This document shows, piece by piece, positions 1-5,736 of a DNA stretch of 6,288 nucleotides (within the stretch, counting starts at the first letter, position 1; every line of letters starts with the position of its first letter). The DNA lies in the NCBI GenBank assembly GCA_038241095.1, contig JBBRGB010000211.1:1-6288 (forward strand), read 5' to 3'. The stretch is from JBBDMX01 sp038241095 (GTDB taxonomy: Bacteria; Planctomycetota; Phycisphaerae; Phycisphaerales; Phycisphaeraceae). The notes beneath the pieces are model-generated. The model had not been told where the DNA came from and did not search any database. It saw nothing but the letters and a program-made list of their open reading frames with translations. Position numbers and translations under genes: made by a program.

Positions 1-2385
1 GTGGCGGAGAATAAACTGCGGACGCAGTTCATCATTGATCCGCCCAAGCCCAATGAACGTGACGCCAAATGGCGCGCTGATGAAATCGACCGCCGGGCCG
101 AGTTGCTGCGGTGGGCCATTGAAACCTACGGCGGTCGCGGCATCGGCAAGATTCCCTTTGTCGAACTGGGCAACGAGCCTGATCTGCCGTTTTTCTGGCC
201 TGGTGACATGGCCAGTTATTTCGCGGCCATGAAACCCTTGGCCTTGGGGGCACGCGCCGGCGCGGAAGCGGCGGGCTTGGCACCCGACGATGTGCTCATC
301 GCCAACGGCGGTCTTTCCTTCGCCGGGCCAGAGGGTTTCAAACGCTCCCATGAGTTTGTGAAACTCATCGAGCCGGGCGTGCTCAACGCGCTGGCTTATC
401 ACGCCCACGGCCCGGGTTATGGCACTGAACGCAACGGCTACGAGCGCCAACGCAACGCCATGAAGGGCACCGCCGTCGAAGGCCTGCCTATCTATGACAC
501 CGAGACCGGTTTCAGCGGCACCAACACCGCCGGCCTTTTGGAGCAGGCCCGCACCGCGGTTGAAAAGCCCGCCTTCGCCCAAGCCAAGGGCATGAAAACC
601 CTCTTCTACTTCCGCCTTTTCATGGACGGCGGCGGAGCCGAGCGCGGTTACGGCATGACTGACAACCGCGTCGAACCCCGCCCCAGCATCCTGACTTACC
701 GTCAACTGGTGCGCCACCTGCGCGGCAAGCGTTTCGTCAAGCAACTCGACGCCGAGGGCAAGGCCGACGCTCCGGGCGTAGTGGCGTATCTGTTCCAACG
801 ACATGACGCCCAAGGCGACGCTTCCGCGGGCGACACTTGGACGCTCTTGGCCTTCTCCACCCAGCCGGCCAAATATGAATTGAGCGTGCGCTTGGCCGGG
901 GCCGACGCCACGGTGGGCGATGTCGTCATACGCGATATGTTCGGCAACGCCAGTCAGCCACGCATGATGCCCGGCAACGTCGCCACCCTGCCCGTGGCCG
1001 GCGATGCAGTTTATCTTTCTTGGACCGGTGGCGCGGATGCCGCGGTCATCGACCTTGAAGAACCGCTGCTGTCGCTGGACATTCCCGATCCGCTGCCCAC
1101 GGGGCGGACTTCCAAACTCACCGTGGTGGTTCGCAATCCGTCGAACAAGCCCTTCGCTGGCAAACTGCGGGTCGAAGCCGTCGGCGGGCTGCCGATCAAG
1201 GTCATCAACCCCGAAGCCACTGTGCGCATCGACGCCAACGGCCAAGCCCGCCAGGAAGTCCAACTGGAAATCGCCAAGGCTGGCGCTCCGCTTGATCTGC
1301 CGCAGTGGTGGCGCATCTTCCCTGATGCCGACCCTGAAAAACTCGACGCCAAAGCCTGGGCCACCGTTCCCCAGCGTTTGGCGGGCGTGGATGGCAAGCC
1401 GGTGACGGGGCAACAGGTCATGGCCAAGGATGGCACGATCAACTTCGCCAGCCTGACTGGCGCTGTCAAGGAAAAGCGGCCGGTGGTGGGCTTTGCCATC
1501 ATCGACAGCCCGACCGAAACCACATTGCCCGCCGCCGCCAGCGCCGATTGGTGGATGGCTTGGTACGTCAATGGGCAAGAGGTTTACAGCACCCTGGCGA
1601 CGGGCAACAGTCACGGCACGCTGGCGGATCACACCTTTGATCTGCCGCTGAAGAAGGGGCGAAACGTCATTGCCTTCCAATGCCTTAGCGGCAGCGGCGG
1701 GTGGGCCTTGAGCTTCGGTGGCCCACGGCAACGAACTCTGGCGCAGACGGCCGGCACACCGCTGGATCGCATCAGTCTGCAACTGCACGATGAGCAAGGC
1801 GCGGTGCTGGCCGAACGGGTCGCCACCCTGCCCCTGCGTGGCCCTGTGCCACCCTTGGGTGACATGACCGAAGCCGACGCCGCCAACCCCGCCGCGTGGC
1901 TGGCGCTGGAACCGCTGGCGGTGCTCGGGTCGGAACAGGTGACCAACCGCTTCATGGCCGAGCCGGACGCTTCCCGCTGGTACAAGGGTGAAAAAGACCT
2001 ATCGGCCACCGTCTGGCTCCGCGAGGCTGACGGCCAACTTCGTCTCATGGCGGCCGTGCGCGACGACCAGCACCAGCCCTCCGTCAGTGCCGATAAGCAC
2101 CCCGAAGGCGATGCCCTGCGACTGGTCATCAGCGACCCCGCTGGCAAGGTGCTGCTGGATCGGCTGCTTGCGGAAGTTCCCGGGCAGAACGGCGTGCGAC
2201 GTGACACGCTGCCCGATCAGTCGCCGGTGACGGTGTATTCGCTGACGCTGGATCAGACCGCGCTCAAGGCCGACCAGTTCCGCGTCAGTCTGCAAGTCAT
2301 CGACCGCGACAACGATCTGACCAAGCAGACACTCGACTTGGGCGATGTGAACAACCCGGCCAAGGGGACGTTGCTGCATCGCTGA
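1..2385 (+). CDS. Multidomain clan GH-A-like glycoside hydrolase, 3' part
   Basis: Likely a polysaccharide- or glycoside-cleaving enzyme; the 5' end lies outside the window, and the GTG at position 1 is probably only an internal codon. Residue numbers count from base 1. Residues about 1-245 look like the second half of a TIM barrel. VELGNEPD (54-61) carries the probable acid/base Glu59, LAYHAHGPG (131-139) a substrate-site histidine strand, and YDTETGF (165-171) the probable nucleophile Glu168. GYGMTDNRVEPRP (216-228) fits the last barrel strand. About 250-342 resembles the beta-sandwich that follows the barrel in GH39/GH51-like enzymes. About 355-425 looks like a CARDB/NEW3-type Ig-like domain. 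About 495-575, with the WWMAWYVNG strand, looks like a jelly roll. About 645-790, with DLSATVWL, VRDDQ and EGDALRLVI, resembles a CBM9/DOMON-like carbohydrate-binding domain. Fold and catalytic pair are fairly clear; the GH family and substrate are not. Export is expected but the signal peptide region is missing. Confidence 0.8.
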   Translation: MAENKLRTQFIIDPPKPNERDAKWRADEIDRRAELLRWAIETYGGRGIGKIPFVELGNEPDLPFFWPGDMASYFAAMKPLALGARAGAEAAGLAPDDVLIANGGLSFAGPEGFKRSHEFVKLIEPGVLNALAYHAHGPGYGTERNGYERQRNAMKGTAVEGLPIYDTETGFSGTNTAGLLEQARTAVEKPAFAQAKGMKTLFYFRLFMDGGGAERGYGMTDNRVEPRPSILTYRQLVRHLRGKRFVKQLDAEGKADAPGVVAYLFQRHDAQGDASAGDTWTLLAFSTQPAKYELSVRLAGADATVGDVVIRDMFGNASQPRMMPGNVATLPVAGDAVYLSWTGGADAAVIDLEEPLLSLDIPDPLPTGRTSKLTVVVRNPSNKPFAGKLRVEAVGGLPIKVINPEATVRIDANGQARQEVQLEIAKAGAPLDLPQWWRIFPDADPEKLDAKAWATVPQRLAGVDGKPVTGQQVMAKDGTINFASLTGAVKEKRPVVGFAIIDSPTETTLPAAASADWWMAWYVNGQEVYSTLATGNSHGTLADHTFDLPLKKGRNVIAFQCLSGSGGWALSFGGPRQRTLAQTAGTPLDRISLQLHDEQGAVLAERVATLPLRGPVPPLGDMTEADAANPAAWLALEPLAVLGSEQVTNRFMAEPDASRWYKGEKDLSATVWLREADGQLRLMAAVRDDQHQPSVSADKHPEGDALRLVISDPAGKVLLDRLLAEVPGQNGVRRDTLPDQSPVTVYSLTLDQTALKADQFRVSLQVIDRDNDLTKQTLDLGDVNNPAKGTLLHR

Positions 2386-2437
2386 CATTCCCGTGCCTGT
2401 GAACGTGGGCCATTCCGGTCATCGCCTATGATCCGTC

Positions 2438-2704
2438 ATGAACGACGATGACCATGTGTGCCTCTGCTTCCACGTTTCCAAGCGGAAGATCGTCAGCTAT
2501 CTCAAGCGTGAGAAGCCCGAGAAGGTCAGTCAGATCAGCGAGTGCCTGGCGGCGGGGACGGGCTGTGGCTGGTGCATCCCGTTTCTGCAAAAGCTCCACG
2601 ATCAGGCGGCCGCGGGGGTGGAGGAACCGGACTTGCCCGTGTCGCCGGAGGAGTACGCGCGGAAACGGGCGGCCTACCGCGCTGCGGGGAAAAAACGAGA
2701 TTGA
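2438..2704 (+). CDS. BFD-like [2Fe-2S]-binding protein
   Basis: An 88-residue cytoplasmic protein with the four-cysteine pattern of the BFD family (bacterioferritin-associated ferredoxin-like): C8-x-C10, 32 residues, then C43-x-x-C46 in the context GTGCGWC. In E. coli Bfd these cysteines bind one 2Fe-2S cluster and the protein reduces bacterioferritin to release iron. The cysteine spacing here is almost the same, but the protein is longer, with an acidic then basic tail from about residue 55 containing PEEYARKRAAYRAAG. Many family members serve as electron-transfer modules elsewhere, and no bacterioferritin gene is visible, so the partner is unknown. The ATG was chosen because the first cysteine is only seven residues in; no clear Shine-Dalgarno precedes it. 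It begins 52 bp after the hydrolase stop. Its TGA stop lies in the left arm of the inverted repeat at 2701-2787, so the repeat sets the C-terminus. Confidence 0.85.
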   Translation: MNDDDHVCLCFHVSKRKIVSYLKREKPEKVSQISECLAAGTGCGWCIPFLQKLHDQAAAGVEEPDLPVSPEEYARKRAAYRAAGKKRD

Positions 2705-2787
2705 AAAAGGGGACATCCACAATTTCTTCGGGGCTGGGGCGATTTGAACGACAGCGAAGTAGAAATTGTGGATGTCCCCTTTTTCAA
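2701..2787. repeat. Perfect 27-bp inverted repeat with 33-nt centre
   Basis: Bases 2701-2727 are the exact reverse complement of 2761-2787; the centre is 2728-2760. Each arm starts TTGAAAAAGGGG and continues with ACATCCACAATTTCT. The element occupies the whole space between two convergent genes, and the TGA at bases 2-4 of each arm is the stop codon of the gene running into it (2702-2704 on plus, 2786-2784 on minus). Arms of the general form A-tract, GGGGACAT, A/T-rich end resemble palindromes often found scattered in genomes and associated with IS200/REP-associated tyrosine transposases (RAYTs). That link is from memory and is an inference. No transposase is present, so it would be a non-autonomous, REPIN- or MITE-like unit. 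Confidence 0.85.
2701..2787. terminator. Possible bidirectional transcription terminator
   Basis: The same palindrome reads as A-tract, GC core, loop, GC core, T-tract in both directions, and it lies exactly where two convergent transcripts meet. The CCCC followed by TTTTT at 2777-2785 (and its mirror on the minus strand) resembles the GC-stem/U-tract of an intrinsic terminator. The 33-nt centre and the A-tract/T-tract pairing make the stem much longer than a standard terminator, so terminator activity is inferred from shape and position only. Confidence 0.4.
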
Positions 2788-3776
2788 GGCACGGGTGACA
2801 CGGGCACGACGGGTTGATGGATGGTCACGGGCGTGTGATTTGCCGGCGGGGCATAACGGACGGACCAGAAGATGGCCGCGCCGTAGAGGCCCGCCACCAG
2901 CAGGAAGACTGTCACCGGGGCGGCGAAGCTCGCCAAGATCGCCCGCCAGGCGTCGATGCGATGGGCTGACATCAGGGCAATGGCGGCACAAATGCAGGTC
3001 CAGAGATAGGCCGCGGCCCAGACGTAAGGCACGCCGCAGAACGGCACGGCCACGAACAAGGCCGGCGCTTGGCAGTAGAGCAGCACGCGGGCGGTGATGT
3101 TGAATCCGCCGGCGCGGACGCCCGTGATCAGCAACAGCAGATGAGCGCTGCTCGCGTGAATCACCGTGAGCAGCAGAGGCCAGAGCAGGCCGAACAGCGT
3201 CGGCACGCCACCCATGCAGCCCACGATGCCCAGGATTTCCTCCCAGCCCGGCCCACCACCTCGGGAACTCTGTGAACCGATGGCGGCGAACAGCAGCCCC
3301 ATCGCCAAGGCCCAACTCAAGCCAAAGGCGGCAAACGCCAGGCCGTTGACCAGCATGGCGAAGCCCAAGGCCGCGCCAAATCTTCCGCCCGGCCCGGCGA
3401 CCATCGGCCCCAACTCCTGCGGCCCGACCGCCCCCAACAGCCACGTCCGCCAGAACGCCCGCCAACGTCCCAACTGCTTGCGCTCCTCCCAAGGCACACG
3501 ATCCGTGCTGTAATCTTCCACGCGGTCACTCAGAGGCACCACCCGCATGGCCCCGACACGCATGGCTTGGCCGCAACCCAGACACGCGGCCAATTCCGTC
3601 ATGGCCGGCAGATAGGACTCGCCCGTCCCGCCGTGCATGTGCCCGCAATGCGGACAGGCAAACGCCACCGTCCCCGGCACGAAGCGGTAAGAGCGAATGT
3701 CAAACCCCGTGCCGCACTCCGGGCAGCGCGGTTCGGGAAGGTTGAGCAAAATGTAACCACAGGTGCGACATTGCAT
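2784..3776 (-). CDS. Double zinc-ribbon, Yip1-like multi-pass membrane protein
   Basis: A 330-residue protein of unknown function. The N-terminus carries two zinc-ribbon-like cysteine sets: C3-x-x-C6 with C18-x-x-C21 (CGYILLNLPEPRCPECG style), then C41-x-x-C44 with C65-x-x-C68. A soluble linker (about 70-130) follows. Then come hydrophobic segments at about 132-166, 180-205, 232-270 and 283-305, giving roughly five or six membrane passes. The segment from about 215 to 285 (ARVLLYCQAPALF, a hydrophobic stretch, then HRIDAWRAILA) resembles the end of a Yip1 domain, including a tyrosine-containing first helix and a late helix pair. The zinc ribbons are probably cytoplasmic, but binding partners are unknown. 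Start ATG at 3776 is supported by the immediate CxxC; no good Shine-Dalgarno is seen. The proline-rich tail ends VSPVP, with the stop supplied by the inverted repeat. It lies 141 bp downstream of thuA on the same strand, with a repeat element between them. Confidence 0.75.
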   Translation of the reverse strand: MQCRTCGYILLNLPEPRCPECGTGFDIRSYRFVPGTVAFACPHCGHMHGGTGESYLPAMTELAACLGCGQAMRVGAMRVVPLSDRVEDYSTDRVPWEERKQLGRWRAFWRTWLLGAVGPQELGPMVAGPGGRFGAALGFAMLVNGLAFAAFGLSWALAMGLLFAAIGSQSSRGGGPGWEEILGIVGCMGGVPTLFGLLWPLLLTVIHASSAHLLLLITGVRAGGFNITARVLLYCQAPALFVAVPFCGVPYVWAAAYLWTCICAAIALMSAHRIDAWRAILASFAAPVTVFLLVAGLYGAAIFWSVRYAPPANHTPVTIHQPVVPVSPVP

Positions 3777-3796
3777 GAGTGGATCTTACGTGGCGC

Positions 3797-3917
3797 GTGC
3801 CTTGTCAGACCCGAGGGGCGTTAGCCACCGCCCCCGCCCCCGGGCGAACGTCCCCGTGCGTCAATACGTCTTTGCACCTTCCACCGCAGGCTTACGCGTT
3901 GCGGCTCTGACAAGACA
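3797..3917. repeat. Inverted pair of REP-like units (element A)
   Basis: Two units in opposite orientation. The left unit (3797-3830) contains TTGTCAGACCCGAGGGGC followed by GTTAGCCACCG. The right unit (3884-3917), read on the minus strand, begins TGTCTTGTCAGAGCCG and continues CAACGCGTAAGCCTGCGG. Each can form a small hairpin around a GTTA or GTAA loop, and the outer GTCAGA/TCTGAC segments can pair with each other across a C-rich centre. Both units are partly decayed relative to element B (for example C for G at 3810). The right unit abuts the thuA-like stop codon (3920-3918). The element fills most of the 141-bp gap before the zinc-ribbon gene. I see no clear promoter in that gap. Confidence 0.7.
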
Positions 3918-4697
3918 TCAATGCTTGTGCAGCGCGTCATCGACTTCGTGCTTCGTGGCGATGGGCGACAGGGGCGTCTTGATGTTTGGTGCCGCCAGGC
4001 TGTAGGGGCTGCCGGCGCGGGGGGCGACGTACTGAACGCCGTTGGCGATGACCTTGCGCACGTTGGCGTCGAAATAGATGGGGAAGGTTTCGTGGCCGGG
4101 GCGGAAGTAGAAGACCTTGCCCTTGCCGCGTGTCCAGCAGCAGCCGGAGCGGAAGATTTCGCCGCCCTCGAACCAACTGATGAAGACCAGTTCATCGGGG
4201 GTGGGGATGTCGAAAAGTTCGCCGTACATTTCGGTGTGGGGCAGTTCGAAGTATTCGCCCAGTCCGTCGGCGATGGGGTGGCCGGGGTTGACGCACCAGA
4301 GGCGTTCCTTTTCCGCCGCCTCGCGCCACTTCAAGCCGCAGCCCGTGCCCATGAGCTTCTTGAAAATCTTGGAGTAGTGGCCCGAGTGCAGCACGATGAT
4401 GCCCATGCCTTGGAGCACGCGCTTGTGGACCTTCTCGACAACCTTGTCATCCACCTGCCCGTGGGCATAGTGGCCCCACCATGTCAGCACATCGGTCTTG
4501 GCCAGAATCTCATCGGTCAGGCCATGCTCAGCTTCTTGCAAGGTCGCGGTGCGAACCTCAACCTCTTGGCCCAAACTTTCACGCAGGCCCGCTGCGATCA
4601 CGGCGTGCATGCCGTCGGGATAGATTTTGCCCACCGCGGCGCTCTTGTGCTCGTGAACGTTCTCGCCCCAGACGGTGACGCGAATCGGATTAGCCAT
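3918..4697 (-). CDS. ThuA-like protein (trehalose utilisation family)
   Basis: A 259-residue protein of the ThuA family, whose members adopt a class I glutamine-amidotransferase-like fold and act in disaccharide use (named for trehalose utilisation in Sinorhizobium). The precise reaction of most members is unsettled. Visible blocks include VTVWGENVHEH (7-17), LTWWGHYAHGQV (71-82), VLHSGHYSKIFKKLMGT (102-118), NPGHPIADGL (137-146), HTEMYGE (154-160), and RPGHETFPIYFD (199-210), the last near the end of the fold. The His and Glu residues in these blocks are typical of the family. About 35 residues follow the core and look unstructured. No signal peptide is present, so it is probably cytoplasmic. 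The frame stays open upstream to an ATG at 4841, but that extension is translated repeat and spacer. The start at 4697 has a GGAG nine bases upstream and leads directly into the first ThuA strand. It does not sit next to a visible sugar transporter or dehydrogenase. Confidence 0.88.
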   Translation of the reverse strand: MANPIRVTVWGENVHEHKSAAVGKIYPDGMHAVIAAGLRESLGQEVEVRTATLQEAEHGLTDEILAKTDVLTWWGHYAHGQVDDKVVEKVHKRVLQGMGIIVLHSGHYSKIFKKLMGTGCGLKWREAAEKERLWCVNPGHPIADGLGEYFELPHTEMYGELFDIPTPDELVFISWFEGGEIFRSGCCWTRGKGKVFYFRPGHETFPIYFDANVRKVIANGVQYVAPRAGSPYSLAAPNIKTPLSPIATKHEVDDALHKH

Positions 4698-4706
4698 GCT
4701 TGATAA

Positions 4707-4710
4707 CTCC
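4707..4710 (-). promoter_or_regulatory. Ribosome binding site deciding the thuA-like start
   Basis: On the minus strand GGAG is followed by nine bases and the ATG at 4697. It supports this internal start over the far upstream ATG at 4841. Confidence 0.6.
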
Positions 4711-4798
4711 GGTGTTGGGTGGGTTGGGTTGCCATCGGGAGACACAAAGATTAACACAGATTTGGGGGGTCTGCAAACGGGACAAAGCCGTGTCTTGA

Positions 4799-4897
4799 TC
4801 AGAGCCGAGGGGCATAAGCCCCCGGCGGATGTAACTTGCACGCATTCGCGGGCACAGGCTGGATCGTCCGCAGGCTTACGCCTTGCGGCTCTGACAA
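4799..4897. repeat. Inverted pair of REP-like units (element B)
   Basis: The left unit (4799-4828) has TCAGAGCCG, then a hairpin of GGGGC, loop ATAA, GCCCC. The right unit (4868-4897), read on the minus strand, has TTGTCAGAGCCG, then a hairpin with GGC, loop GTAA, GCC, lengthened by flanking CCGCA/TGCGG pairing with one bulge. TCAGAGCCG at 4799-4807 pairs perfectly with CGGCTCTGA at 4886-4894, so the whole 99 bp could also close into one long structure. The units are the same type as in element A. The right unit overlaps the 3' end of lpxI and contains its TAA stop in the loop. This arrangement, two short palindromic units facing each other, is that of BIME/REPIN-type elements. Confidence 0.75.
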
Positions 4898-5736
4898 TCC
4901 TCGACCTCCACGCCGATCACCGCAATCCGCGCCTTGTCTGCCGCGGCCATCAATTCCGCCTTTTCCAGCAGAATCACTTTCCCCGCCTCCACCGCCAGGC
5001 ATTTTGCCCCCGCGGCCTTGAGTCCTTCGATGGTTCGCAAGCCCACCGTGGGCACGTCAAAACGCATGTCCTGCCCCGGCTTGGCGACCTTCACCAAGAC
5101 CCAGCCGCCCCCCTTGCACAACTCGCCAGCGCGGGCAATCATGGCATCGGTGCCCTCCACGGCCTCGACGGCGATCACGTCACGATCCTTGATGGCGATC
5201 GATTGACCGATGTCCCAGTGGCCCATCTGCCGCACGATGGGCAGGGCTGCGGCAATGTCGGCCATGACCGCCTCGCCCGGTTGCACTTTGCCCATGACGC
5301 CGGCGGTCGCCAGGCATTCCGGGATGTAGCGGGTGGTGTCGATGAGTGTGATTCCCTGACCGGCGAGTTCATCGGCCACGGCCGCCAGCAGTTTATCGCT
5401 GCGCTTGTCGCGTCGCATGGTGCGATACCAGATGCGAACTGCCCGCCAATCGGGAAGTTGTTTGAGATACCCCAGCAGGCCATCGTAAGCCCGCGCTTTT
5501 TTCACGCGGCCCACCATCACCGCTTCAGATGCCCCCCAACTCCGCAAGAGACGTATCCACTTGCCCGGTTGCGCCACGGAAGCCTGTGCAAACGCATCGC
5601 ACAAGCCAGGCAGTGCCTCATCGTATTGATTGCGGAAACCGACGCAAACGACCTTGTGCCCCGCCGCGCGAATGCCCTTGGCCGTGACGATGGGCAGCAG
5701 ACCCTGCCCGGCGATGAGGCCGATGGGTCGGTTCAT
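4876..5736 (-). CDS. lpxI: UDP-2,3-diacylglucosamine pyrophosphatase LpxI
   Basis: LpxI hydrolyses UDP-2,3-diacylglucosamine to lipid X (2,3-diacylglucosamine 1-phosphate) and UMP in lipid A synthesis, replacing the unrelated LpxH in many bacteria. It is a cytoplasmic enzyme. The 286 residues match the usual family length. The N-terminal domain starts IGLIAGQGLLP (5-15). The C-terminal DUF1009 domain contains GQSIAIKDRDVIAVEAVEGTD (177-197), GGWVLVK (210-216) and the catalytic block KPGQDMRFDVPTVG (219-232). The aspartate known to be essential in the Caulobacter enzyme falls in this block, most likely Asp223 here. The ATG at 5736 is preceded by GGAG (5748-5745) with an 8-base gap. It overlaps the stop of the upstream corC-like gene as ATGA, which suggests coupled translation. 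The last six residues (CQSRKA) and the TAA stop are encoded by a repeat unit, so the native C-terminus may have been altered. Confidence 0.92.
   Translation of the reverse strand: MNRPIGLIAGQGLLPIVTAKGIRAAGHKVVCVGFRNQYDEALPGLCDAFAQASVAQPGKWIRLLRSWGASEAVMVGRVKKARAYDGLLGYLKQLPDWRAVRIWYRTMRRDKRSDKLLAAVADELAGQGITLIDTTRYIPECLATAGVMGKVQPGEAVMADIAAALPIVRQMGHWDIGQSIAIKDRDVIAVEAVEGTDAMIARAGELCKGGGWVLVKVAKPGQDMRFDVPTVGLRTIEGLKAAGAKCLAVEAGKVILLEKAELMAAADKARIAVIGVEVEDCQSRKA

Noticed and set aside
2386..2437. Terminator or promoter between the hydrolase and the 2Fe-2S protein gene
   Set aside because: I see no stable hairpin with a T-tract and no convincing -35/-10 pair in these 52 bases.
2674..3492. Minus-strand open frame of 272 codons across the palindrome
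   Set aside because: It overlaps the zinc-ribbon membrane gene in another frame and translates both palindrome arms; the cysteine-rich gene in the neighbouring frame is clearly the real one.
3825..3845. G-rich run on the minus strand as a possible G-quadruplex
   Set aside because: Only two G5 runs and two GG pairs are close together; it does not meet a four-run G3 pattern.
3921..4703. Open frame of 260 codons on the plus strand
   Set aside because: It lies antisense to the thuA-like gene, which has clear family motifs; the composition (Ala, Val, Gly, Asp rich) is that of a GC-rich shadow frame.
4748..4776. Possible sigma-70 promoter for thuA on the minus strand (TTGCAG, 17 bases, TAATCT)
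   Set aside because: Each hexamer matches only three of six consensus bases, and part of it falls in a suspected repeat remnant; too weak to annotate.
4698..4841. N-terminal extension of the thuA-like protein to an ATG at 4841
   Set aside because: The extra 48 residues are translated repeat and spacer, with no family similarity, while the ATG at 4697 has a ribosome binding site and starts the first ThuA strand.
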